Assembly (NCBI GenBank): GCA_004376265.1
Contig: SOKL01000126.1
Span: 1-32,466, forward strand
Reading direction: 5' to 3'
Source of the DNA: Candidatus Thorarchaeota archaeon
Lineage (GTDB): Archaea; Asgardarchaeota; Thorarchaeia; Thorarchaeales; Thorarchaeaceae
DNA: 32,466 bases
Made by a program: the position numbers and the translations under genes. Below the pieces are notes generated by a model. That model saw nothing but the letters and a program-made list of their open reading frames with translations. It made no database searches and was not told the DNA's origin. Shown one piece after another: positions 17,542-26,278 of this stretch (positions are counted from its first letter, which is position 1; each line of letters opens with the position of its first letter).

Positions 17542-19484
17542 ACCATGAAGAAACTCTCCACTCGATGAGCGGTAATCTCAGGGTCGTCCCGAATTACTTG
17601 AGTGACTTCCATCAACCAAGATGGAATGAATCTATTGAGATAAGGGGAACCAAACCGCTGGTCGAGTAATACAATTGCTCCTCTATCATCCAATCTTCTC
17701 ACTGGTCTACCAGCTGCTTGAATGGCACGAGTCACGGCTGGCAGCACATAAGCATAATCTCTCCCTTTTTGGTTGAATCTTGAGTCGTAATAGGCAATCA
17801 ATGACTCTACTCTAGGCGTGGGCTTGGCATAAGGCACACCAACTACAACAACACTTTCCATAGTTGACCCTGGGAAATCCCCTCCTTCAGAGTTACGACC
17901 GCCCTGTACTCCCAGAAGTACTGCACCACCACTATCTCCTTGTTTTTTGAAGTCTTCGATCAACCTATCATTCTCGATACCTTTCATTCCACGTTTCTCA
18001 ATGAAGAGTTTCCGTCGAAGCTGTTTCTCAAGACCTGCATCAATCAGGGATTTACCAATGGAATAGCTTGATGTGAAGATGCCAGTATTGCTTGGTGTTG
18101 CGTGAGCTACGGCAACACAATGCTCTACCATTCGTTCGAACGTAGTCTGATTTCGATTCTGGAACGAAGTATCAAGCCCATCAATAATGAGGCCGATTCT
18201 GTTCCTTCTCGCAAAAGGACTCTGGAATGTTGCTAATACCGCATCTGTATCGAAACCCAACATTTCTGAATAGGCTGTTAAAGGTGAAATTGTACCTGAA
18301 ATAGCCACAGAACTGTGAACCAAGTCTAAGACGTGCCTTGTGACAGAGGTAGGGTCTAAAGCAACAAGATCCAATGATACTCTTCTACTCTCTCCAAGAC
18401 CCCGATTAGATGCCAGCAAGAATGTGTAGTCCTTCCTCTCTGCAAATCGTAACCATCTGAGTAAGAACTCACTCACTCTGAATATAGAGGAACGTGGGAA
18501 CTTGCCTGCTTTTAGAAGCCCTTTTCGTATCTTTGCTCCTAAATCCTTCATGTGACCAAGTACAAATTTTTGGTGCTCGAGTTGACCAATTGTTATTGAA
18601 GACTCAACAATTCTTCGTGGGTCTACAATTCTCTCTTCAATCTGTTTCATGTCCGAAGACATCTCTAGAATCGTCTTAGCTAGTGCGCGACAGAAATTCT
18701 TTGAAATATCGTCATTGTAGGTTGTCGCCTCTCTTAGAGCCTGTCTAATTGCACCGATAGTCAATGAGTCGCTGGCAGAATCCAAAGCTGTGGTAGGTAC
18801 ATTATGAGCCTCATCCTGAACAAGTACCATCTTTGAAGTAGGAGTATCAAGGTCCGGAATAAAGACATCCAGTATCCAAGGATCGAAAACATAGAGGTAG
18901 GAGAGTGCTACAACATCAACAACCTTGGCAAGGCGTTTCGTGAGTTCGTATGGACATAATGACCTACTCTTTGCAATCTTAGTGATTTCAGGAGCTGTTA
19001 GTACCTTCTTTGGCATGTCTGCAAGAAGTTCTTCAGGGTTTCCTGCCCTTCGAAGATTCTCATAATACGTACATCGTCCAGTCGTTTTCAATTGCCCACA
19101 GACCTCTGAAATTGGGGCTACGAAATCTGCACTCTCTAAAACAAAAGAGTTCGAGCACATGTGTCGGCGTCCGCGAAAAGACACTCCACTAACATCTCTT
19201 CTATTCGATATCGACTCAAGCTCTTCCATTACGCGATCAAGTTGCCGGTGGGTTCTTGCGCAATACAGAATCTTACCTTCCTTTTGATTAATCCAAGGCA
19301 AGACAGCACTCAATGTGACACAGGTCTTTCCAAATCCATTCGGTGCTTCTGAGCATATGTGGGTCCCTGCCCTTACTGAAACCTCTATTCTCTCCATCAT
19401 ATCTTCCTGACCCTCTCGGGCTTCGTCATAAGGGAAATAATCTGTAAAGCTAGAGGTTTCTTCAATCATCTGAGCTCTGTACAT
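17538..19484 (-). CDS. XPD/Rad3-like (DinG-superfamily) DNA helicase
   Basis: APNGFGKTCVTLSAVLPW, CARTHRQLDRVMEEL, FeS-type cysteines (MCSN..VCGQ..RCTYY..LCPYE), VQDEAHN, QAAGRPVRRLDDRGAIVLLDQRF. Confidence 0.9.
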   Translation of the reverse strand: MYRAQMIEETSSFTDYFPYDEAREGQEDMMERIEVSVRAGTHICSEAPNGFGKTCVTLSAVLPWINQKEGKILYCARTHRQLDRVMEELESISNRRDVSGVSFRGRRHMCSNSFVLESADFVAPISEVCGQLKTTGRCTYYENLRRAGNPEELLADMPKKVLTAPEITKIAKSRSLCPYELTKRLAKVVDVVALSYLYVFDPWILDVFIPDLDTPTSKMVLVQDEAHNVPTTALDSASDSLTIGAIRQALREATTYNDDISKNFCRALAKTILEMSSDMKQIEERIVDPRRIVESSITIGQLEHQKFVLGHMKDLGAKIRKGLLKAGKFPRSSIFRVSEFLLRWLRFAERKDYTFLLASNRGLGESRRVSLDLVALDPTSVTRHVLDLVHSSVAISGTISPLTAYSEMLGFDTDAVLATFQSPFARRNRIGLIIDGLDTSFQNRNQTTFERMVEHCVAVAHATPSNTGIFTSSYSIGKSLIDAGLEKQLRRKLFIEKRGMKGIENDRLIEDFKKQGDSGGAVLLGVQGGRNSEGGDFPGSTMESVVVVGVPYAKPTPRVESLIAYYDSRFNQKGRDYAYVLPAVTRAIQAAGRPVRRLDDRGAIVLLDQRFGSPYLNRFIPSWLMEVTQVIRDDPEITAHRVESFFMV

Positions 19485-19579
19485 CAGCCATTCTTGACCT
19501 TGATAATACTGTTGCTTCTAGATGAATCAAAAATACGTTAGTCATTTATCCCACCTATCATACCATATTTTGAACAATA

Positions 19580-19924
19580 ATGGAGTTTGAAGATATATCC
19601 GAGTTCTCTTCAGAAACTTCTGCAGGGACAATCAAGATTCGCATTATGGATTTGTCGAATGGTCAGCTTGTGTTAATAACTGACTCAGACCGTTTTAGAC
19701 TAGGTTTCTCTGCAGTTGCTATTCCTGCTGGCCAGGGCCGCTCAGAACCCACTTCTACTGGACTATTCACAGAGGGGCTTGAAATCACCCTTGTACGAAC
19801 ACTCGCAGAGAGAGTTGCTTCGTGGACGAACCAGACCTGCATGCTAGTCTTGGGAATGAGTGCATTGACCCGTGAGCGCATGATGGAACTCACATCTTTG
19901 TTAAAGGATCATCTTGTGTCATGA
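19580..19924 (+). CDS. Small alpha/beta protein, possible PAC3-like proteasome-assembly-chaperone fold
   Basis: 114 aa; strand/helix order and length resemble PSMG3 (LVLITDSDRF...VRTLAERVASWTNQTCMLVLGMSALTRERMMELTSLLKDHL). Confidence 0.35.
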   Translation: MEFEDISEFSSETSAGTIKIRIMDLSNGQLVLITDSDRFRLGFSAVAIPAGQGRSEPTSTGLFTEGLEITLVRTLAERVASWTNQTCMLVLGMSALTRERMMELTSLLKDHLVS

Positions 19925-20120
19925 TATACTCAATCACATCTATCACCCAACGACCTGTTTCCTCGATTTGCGAAATCCTATCCAGATACTCTTCCCAGTT
20001 TATCCCAGTAGCTTCATTCCATCCTTCATACGCAACTTTAAGATTATTCGAAGCCTCATGATGATATCGGCATAGTTCATCCTCTAATGCGTCTCGACCG
20101 CATATTCCACAAATTGTCAT
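19890..20120 (-). CDS. Small conserved archaeal zinc-binding protein downstream of topA
   Basis: MTICGICGRDALEDELCRYHHEA... CxxC..CxxH cluster; ATG overlaps the topA stop codon by 4 nt. Confidence 0.65.
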   Translation of the reverse strand: MTICGICGRDALEDELCRYHHEASNNLKVAYEGWNEATGINWEEYLDRISQIEETGRWVIDVIEYIMTQDDPLTKM

Positions 20121-22246
20121 TTGTCCGATACCTCTTGTTTCTTCATAGCTTGCTTCGCTCTACGTTCTTCAAGTGCCTTGAGTTCCTCTTTTCTTCCAGG
20201 ACATTCAGTCCAATTAATACAGGTTTCCCATTTTCGTCGACCTGAAACTACTTGGAACATTTTGTACCCACAACGAGGACACATCTTTTCCAACGGAGAT
20301 ATTACCCCTTTCTGGGGAAGTGAAAAGGTCTGGTCACACTTTTCATCTTTATACTTTGAACAGCCAACAAATCGCTTCCCTGTTTTTGATGATCTAATTA
20401 TTCGTAGTGTACCATCACTGCATTTGGGACAATCACCAAGCTCTTCCATTGACTTCCAATATCTCTGAAGACCCAGAACGAGAGCATTTCCAATCTCTTG
20501 TTCCTGTGCTTTAAAGTCATCAAGAATCTCTATCAAGTCACCCTTTGCTCTTGACAAAACCGTCTTTCGATCCGTCTGTTCTTTCTGAATTTCTTCCATC
20601 TCTTTCTCTAAACGTCTGGTCAGCTTTGGTGAGAGCATATCAGGCATATATCGTTCTAAGGTTTCATAGAGAGCGTATCCCAGAGTCGAGAGTTCAAATC
20701 TATCTCGGAGACTGTAGCCCCGAGATTTAACTGAGTCTACAATTCTTGCCCTTGTTGCCTTAGTCCCCAGATTTTCTTTCTCAAGTAATTTTAAAAGGCT
20801 TGCTGGATTGAACCGTGATGGGGGTTGAGTATACCGTTCATCAAAGCGTACAGGACTTAACACCAACGAATCGCCTTCTGATAATTCAGGAAGTTCTTTC
20901 TCCTCTGTTTTGGCGTAAGGATTATAGAACTTCATCCACCCCTGTTTCAATACTCTTAACCCTCGTAGATACAACAAGTGTTCGCTGCATCTTATGTCTG
21001 CTCGAAGATGTTCCTTCACTGCCGGCTCACCAAAGAGTGCTAGAAATCTTCTGACAATAAGATCATACAGTTTCTTCTCGCTTGGAGTTAGTCGTTTTGT
21101 GGGCTTTATACCTGTGGGATGTATTGCAGGATGGGCAGGGTCATTCTTTTTTCCTTGAACTGGAGCGAGGTTACCAACTTGGAGCACTTCCTCCGCAAGT
21201 GGAGCATAGGTTTTCATCCCCATAATTCCATTGAGGATTTCCTTCAAATTCAATGTGTCAGGGAGTTTTTCACTACTAGTACGAGGATATGATATGACTG
21301 CATCCAGATAGAGTGATTGAGCAACTGCCAGAGTTCGACTCGGTTTGAAGCCAAAGTGTCTATAGGCCTGTGCTTGGAGACTACTAAGATTGAATGGTGG
21401 GTGTGGTCCCTGTTTTGTAGTTCTGCTGTTTATCAAGTCCACAATAGCCGTATCTCCCTCGAGATCATTTACGACTTTCTTGACTTCAGTTTCAACTTCG
21501 AATCGCTTCTTGGAATACTCAAGCTCTATCTCCACACCGTTGTGCATTGTCTTTGTTTGAATCACCCAGAAAGGTTGTGGGACAAACACATTGATTTCCT
21601 GTTCCCTTATTGCTATGTATGACAAGGTTGGACCCTGAACTCTTCCAGTGGACACAATCTTGAACCAACCTACGGTATTCTTTATAGCGAGTGTCAGGGC
21701 TCGTGTGAGATTGATTCCAAAGAGCCAATCAATCTCGTGTCGTACTTGACCAGACTCAATCATTGGAAAGTCTAGACTATTGGACATCGTGTCATGTGCA
21801 TGTTGGATCTCTTTATCTGTGAGAGCAGAAAAAAACATCCGATGTGCCGCAGTTGGATCGGTTTTGCACGCATACTTCAATGTGAGATATCCAATGAGAC
21901 TACCCTCGATATCAAAGTCAGTGGCAACAATAAAAGAATCAATATCCTTCGATAGTCTTCTTATCAGATTGATGATTGGCTTGATTTTAGTAGCCTTCTT
22001 ATCCACCTCATACTTTGGCACCCATTCTGTTTCCACACGTGGATACGTCCATCCCTTCACAGTTTGTTTCAATTCGAAGAGATGCCCAAGAGCGTATACC
22101 ACAATGAGATCGTCTGCTCCTCTCTTACACTCGTAGTATGAAGCACCGCGTTTCTTGACCTCTATCGGAGCCTTATTATCATCTAGAGCATTAGCTATCC
22201 GCTTTGCAGCAGTTGGTTTCTCTGTGATAATCATCACTCTAGACAT
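20117..22246 (-). CDS. topA: DNA topoisomerase I, type IA
   Basis: Toprim MIITEKPTAAKRIA and ATDFDIEGSLIGY, active-site Tyr region AVISYPRTSSEKLP, C-terminal zinc fingers CPKC/CSKYKDEKC and CPRC/C. Confidence 0.95.
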   Translation of the reverse strand: MSRVMIITEKPTAAKRIANALDDNKAPIEVKKRGASYYECKRGADDLIVVYALGHLFELKQTVKGWTYPRVETEWVPKYEVDKKATKIKPIINLIRRLSKDIDSFIVATDFDIEGSLIGYLTLKYACKTDPTAAHRMFFSALTDKEIQHAHDTMSNSLDFPMIESGQVRHEIDWLFGINLTRALTLAIKNTVGWFKIVSTGRVQGPTLSYIAIREQEINVFVPQPFWVIQTKTMHNGVEIELEYSKKRFEVETEVKKVVNDLEGDTAIVDLINSRTTKQGPHPPFNLSSLQAQAYRHFGFKPSRTLAVAQSLYLDAVISYPRTSSEKLPDTLNLKEILNGIMGMKTYAPLAEEVLQVGNLAPVQGKKNDPAHPAIHPTGIKPTKRLTPSEKKLYDLIVRRFLALFGEPAVKEHLRADIRCSEHLLYLRGLRVLKQGWMKFYNPYAKTEEKELPELSEGDSLVLSPVRFDERYTQPPSRFNPASLLKLLEKENLGTKATRARIVDSVKSRGYSLRDRFELSTLGYALYETLERYMPDMLSPKLTRRLEKEMEEIQKEQTDRKTVLSRAKGDLIEILDDFKAQEQEIGNALVLGLQRYWKSMEELGDCPKCSDGTLRIIRSSKTGKRFVGCSKYKDEKCDQTFSLPQKGVISPLEKMCPRCGYKMFQVVSGRRKWETCINWTECPGRKEELKALEERRAKQAMKKQEVSDK

Positions 22247-22373
22247 AATACATTGTCTCTCCTCTCAATCACTTCCAGACAATTCCTAAACACAAATAGC
22301 CGTTGTGGCACATGCGAGTAAATCAGGCTAGTACAACTTTGCATATCGCGATAATCTTAAAAGCAGACGAAAA

Positions 22374-22820
22374 ATGGGACCCGTCGAGGTAAGATATGTG
22401 AAACCTTGGTGGCCGAGGATTATTGTAAAACCAAGAGTGCGACTCACTAGGCCCAGTTTTGGAATGCCTACTCGCCCTCCGGATACAGTCATATTTGGAC
22501 TCTTGTTCGTAGTTGTGTTATTTGTCCTCGGTGGTAATATCTATACACTAGTTCGATCACCTCCTGCAATTGCAGGAAGCCAATCAGGTGCACCGATTCT
22601 CATTGCTCCTGGAATTGATCAACAGTTAGGCATGGAAGGAATTGTTGCTTCAGTAATCATAATGGTAGGAGTCAGTGGACTTGGTTTGGTCTATTATGGT
22701 TCCAAGTATGTATTCCAACCAGGTTATGCAACAAGGCTGGTGGTGCTCGGGATGCTTATGACTGGCGTATCCTATCTGATCTTCAACTATCTGTGGTCAA
22801 TGAAGGTTGGTTTGTTTTAA
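22374..22820 (+). CDS. Ost3/Ost6-like oligosaccharyltransferase membrane subunit (no thioredoxin domain)
   Basis: 148 aa with about three TM segments; GGNIYTLVRSPPAIAGSQSGAPILIAPGIDQQLGMEGIVASVIIMVGVSGLGLVYYG parallels the TUSC3/OST3 SGQMWNHIRGPPYA...Q..[20 protein letters not shown] region; STT3 gene about 3.5 kb away, same strand. Confidence 0.6.
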   Translation: MGPVEVRYVKPWWPRIIVKPRVRLTRPSFGMPTRPPDTVIFGLLFVVVLFVLGGNIYTLVRSPPAIAGSQSGAPILIAPGIDQQLGMEGIVASVIIMVGVSGLGLVYYGSKYVFQPGYATRLVVLGMLMTGVSYLIFNYLWSMKVGLF

Positions 22821-22867
22821 TCCAACCATACCAATTCAACTGGCAATTAATGAATTAATGACACAGT

Positions 22868-23581
22868 CTAAGTCATGTACAAATGTTCAATTTTTGTCCG
22901 TTCCAGTAGATTAGAGATGAGTTCCTCAGCAATTACAAGCTTGATTCTCTTGCTCTTATCAGCAGTGAAATGTGCGTCCTGATTGGGTTTTGACCACTTT
23001 CCAACCAAACTACCAAAATCCATTCCCGCGAGTACAATTCTCGAAGGTGAATATTCACTAACGATGTGACACGCTCTGTCTCCATCAGTGAATCCACCCC
23101 ACAGGAAAGCTCGATGTGTTGGTTCAACCTGTGTACTTCCTAAAATGTTTCCAAGTTCCGGAACAGCTGATCTGACGATCTCCATGTTATCACCATGACC
23201 GTGAACAATGAGGAGTGCGCCTTTACTATTGACTTCCTTAAGGTGTTCCATATCCCCATCCAAATCTGTAGCGACCACATCGCATTTTATATCCTGCTCC
23301 AATACAACTGAAACTGCACCATCCGCAACCACAAAGACGGAATCTGAGAGATCATCATTTGTTTTCAGGTTCTTCAAATGGCGTTCAAGTGACGGGCCTG
23401 CTCCACAAACAATCACAATCTTATCAGTAATAGTATCCCGCAATCGTTCTAGTAGAGGCTTTGGTTTGATATTTTCAAGTAAAGTAGTGAGAAGTTCTGT
23501 TGCCTCTTGGTCTCTCACCACATCCAAATCTAATCTTTGAACTATGTCCAGATAGGTGGGATACCAATCAGTCCATCTCAT
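22868..23581 (-). CDS. mptE: DUF115 protein, MptE-like 6-hydroxymethyl-7,8-dihydropterin pyrophosphokinase
   Basis: IVCGAGPSLERHL, DVVATDLDGDMEHL, VHGHGDN, GFTDGDRACHI; ATG overlaps upstream dihydropteroate synthase stop. Confidence 0.85.
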   Translation of the reverse strand: MRWTDWYPTYLDIVQRLDLDVVRDQEATELLTTLLENIKPKPLLERLRDTITDKIVIVCGAGPSLERHLKNLKTNDDLSDSVFVVADGAVSVVLEQDIKCDVVATDLDGDMEHLKEVNSKGALLIVHGHGDNMEIVRSAVPELGNILGSTQVEPTHRAFLWGGFTDGDRACHIVSEYSPSRIVLAGMDFGSLVGKWSKPNQDAHFTADKSKRIKLVIAEELISNLLERTKIEHLYMT

Positions 23582-24540
23582 AATGGTTCACTCATATCTT
23601 GTTGCTCATAAGTTTCCTTTCCTATACGTGCAGCAATTCTTGCTTCTTTCACATCATGTGCACGAATTATATTGGCTCCATTCATCACAGCAATAGAGGT
23701 TGCAGCCGTTGAACCAATAAGACGGTCGTCTGGATCACTCTGTCCGAGAAGATGACCGATGAACGCCTTTCTTGACACTCCAACTAGAAGAGGGTGATTT
23801 AGTGTGGTAAATTGGTTCAGGTTCCTCAAGATGGCAAAGTCAACTTCAGGTGGCTTTCCGAAACCAATTCCCGGGTCTAGAATAATCCTCTCTGCACTTA
23901 TTCCATGATCTTTTGCGATAGTCAAACTGATCCTCAAGGAATCAAGCGATTCCTGAACACTTCCACATGGAGTGTTACAATTAGCCATCAATATTACAGG
24001 AACCTCTCGGTCTGCTACCAACTTTCCCATTCTGGGGTCTGCTTGCAAACCTGAAATATCATTCACTAATGAAGCACCAAGATCAAGCGCAACCTCTGCG
24101 ACAGCTGATGATGTAGTATCAATCGAAATCGGTCTTTTCATATTATCAACGGAACCTAGTGCTAAAGAAACCCTGTTGATCTCTTCTTCTCTTGATACAT
24201 CAGATGCGCCATAAACCCTCTTAGGGGCTGTAGACGCAGCACCTATGTCGATCAAATCAGCTCCTTCTGTAACTACCCGTTCCAGCATCATTCGAAATTC
24301 GTTGGAGTTTTTTGCAATGGCTCCTTTGTAGAAAGACTCTGGAGAGAGATTGATTACGCCCATGATGCGAACTGGATGGTTTGGTCCAATTTGAAGACCT
24401 CCTATATTGACCAAGACACGGGTTCCTCCAAGTGTATATCTGGATAGAAGGAAATAAAATGATACTGATTCCGCTACGGACACCCAAACGGGTGGCTCTT
24501 CACTGGTGAATTCATATGAATAACATACTTGAGCGCACAC
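23578..24540 (-). CDS. folP: Dihydropteroate synthase family protein
   Basis: RIMGVINLSPESFYKG, GADLIDIGAAST, ISIDTTSSAVAEVAL, ILDPGIGFGKPPE, GVSRKAFIGHLL. True start probably internal because the annotated one overlaps gcvT. Confidence 0.88.
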   Translation of the reverse strand: MCAQVCYSYEFTSEEPPVWVSVAESVSFYFLLSRYTLGGTRVLVNIGGLQIGPNHPVRIMGVINLSPESFYKGAIAKNSNEFRMMLERVVTEGADLIDIGAASTAPKRVYGASDVSREEEINRVSLALGSVDNMKRPISIDTTSSAVAEVALDLGASLVNDISGLQADPRMGKLVADREVPVILMANCNTPCGSVQESLDSLRISLTIAKDHGISAERIILDPGIGFGKPPEVDFAILRNLNQFTTLNHPLLVGVSRKAFIGHLLGQSDPDDRLIGSTAATSIAVMNGANIIRAHDVKEARIAARIGKETYEQQDMSEPL

Positions 24541-25673
24541 ATCTCTATGATTGGCACGTAAAACACGGTGATGTAATTCCTTTCGCAGGATGGGAGATGC
24601 CAGTTCGATATAGTGACATCAGAGAAGAGCATAAGGCTGTAAGAAACAGCATAGGTATATTCGACACCTCACATATGTCGAGATTCATTATCACAGGTCC
24701 AGAGTCTCTTGAGTTTCTCCAATTCCTCACTACTAACAATGTCAGGAAACTAAAGATAAACGGTGGTCAGTATACTACTTGTCTGAATGAGCGTGGTGGG
24801 ATTCATGATGACTTGACTTTATACAAGATTGGCGAGGAGGAATACCTCTGGATTACAAATGCCTCAAACGGATCAAAAATCTGTGACCATTTGATGAAAC
24901 ACATGAATGATTACAAAGTCAATGTGAAAGACAAATCCCGTGAAATCACTATGATTGCAGTTCAGGGTCCAAATGCACTCAAGCTAATGAATAAGATGGC
25001 TGGTCAGGATGTCAGTGAGTATCCCCGTTTCTCGATCTATCCAGTCAAACTTGCAGGATACGACTGTTATCTATGTAGGACCGGATACACTGGAGAAGAT
25101 GGAGTAGAAATCCTACTCCTAGATACACCATATAGTGATGAGGGAAAGAAAAAGGCACTAGCATTCTGGGAAGAGCTTCTGATGCAAGGAAAGGAGTTCA
25201 ATATCCTACCGTGTGGTCTAGGCGCTAGGGACTCCACGCGCCTTGAAGCAGGATTTGTACTCTATGGTCATGAACTTGATGAAGAAACATCCCCAATCGA
25301 AGCTAGGATTCCTTATGCTGTGAAGTTCAAGGTAGAACCTCATTATATTGGATATGATGTTGTGCGTCACCATAAGAAAGAAGGTGGTATTCGGAAAACA
25401 CGCATTGGTCTAGTTATGATCGATCGTGGAATTCCGAGAGAACACTATCCCATCCTCCAAAGTGGCACTCCGATTGGAGAAGTGACAAGTGGAGGTCTGT
25501 CACCAACTTTGAACAAAGGTATCGCGCTAGGATATGTCACACCCGAAATGGTCGACATCGGTGATATTGTTGAGGTTGATATCAAAGGAAGAATAAGAAA
25601 TGCCCAGGTTACAAAATGGCCTTTCTACAACAAGGAGACCTATGGAGCGTCCAGGTTAAAACATCCAAACTGA
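24516..25673 (+). CDS. gcvT: Glycine cleavage system T protein (aminomethyltransferase)
   Basis: HVKHGDVIPFAGWEMPVRYSDIREEHKAVRNSIGIFDTSHMSR, RTGYTGEDGVEI, GLGARDSTRLEAGFVLYGHELDEETSPIEA. Confidence 0.95.
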   Translation: MNNILERTHLYDWHVKHGDVIPFAGWEMPVRYSDIREEHKAVRNSIGIFDTSHMSRFIITGPESLEFLQFLTTNNVRKLKINGGQYTTCLNERGGIHDDLTLYKIGEEEYLWITNASNGSKICDHLMKHMNDYKVNVKDKSREITMIAVQGPNALKLMNKMAGQDVSEYPRFSIYPVKLAGYDCYLCRTGYTGEDGVEILLLDTPYSDEGKKKALAFWEELLMQGKEFNILPCGLGARDSTRLEAGFVLYGHELDEETSPIEARIPYAVKFKVEPHYIGYDVVRHHKKEGGIRKTRIGLVMIDRGIPREHYPILQSGTPIGEVTSGGLSPTLNKGIALGYVTPEMVDIGDIVEVDIKGRIRNAQVTKWPFYNKETYGASRLKHPN

Positions 25674-25716
25674 TTTAAACTGAGCACACCTTTCGCAGAA
25701 CGTTGGTGGATCTAAA

Positions 25717-26112
25717 TTGAGTGAAACCGAAATTAAAGAAGGACTGAGATATAGCAAGGACCATGAATGGATTAAGGTTGAAGGAGATATAGCCACTGTC
25801 GGTATAACTGACTTTGCTCAGAACTCTCTTCACGAGATCACATTTGTGGAAATTTCTGAAGTCGGCACAGTATTGGAAGCTAACGGAGAATGTGGACTTG
25901 TGGAGTCCATGAAAGCAAGCTCAGATATTTTCACACCTGTTGCTGGCGAGATTGTCGAAGTGAATGGTGAGCTCGAAGACGCTCCGGAAATCGTAAACGA
26001 AGATTCTTACGGCAAGGGTTGGATGTTCAAGATTAAACCATCAAATCTCGATGTTGACTATGCAAAACTCATGGATGCTGCAGGATACAAGACCTTCATA
26101 GAGTCTGAGTAG
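25717..26112 (+). CDS. gcvH: Glycine cleavage system H protein
   Basis: YSKDHEWIKVEGDIATVGITDFAQNSL, lipoyl-lysine motif VESMKASSDIFTPVAGEIVEVN; TTG start. Confidence 0.95.
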   Translation: MSETEIKEGLRYSKDHEWIKVEGDIATVGITDFAQNSLHEITFVEISEVGTVLEANGECGLVESMKASSDIFTPVAGEIVEVNGELEDAPEIVNEDSYGKGWMFKIKPSNLDVDYAKLMDAAGYKTFIESE

Positions 26113-26278
26113 ATAACGTCAAAACTCCAAAAAACCGGTTTCTTCCATGCTTCTCTTACCAAATATCCATTCTGACTCATTTTGCAGCTTAGGACAAGTT
26201 TACAATTAACAACAACCTTTTTAGCGAATCACAAAATCGCTGCCGATAGTTCGAAACAGCACGGAGACTACACCCTAA

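Noticed and set aside
22846-22862. AATTAATGAATTAATG direct repeat between convergent genes
   Set aside because: Short, AT-rich and most likely chance.
26223-26241. AGCGA-atcacaaaa-TCGCT hairpin upstream of aglB
   Set aside because: Only a 5-bp stem; not distinguishable from chance without comparative data.
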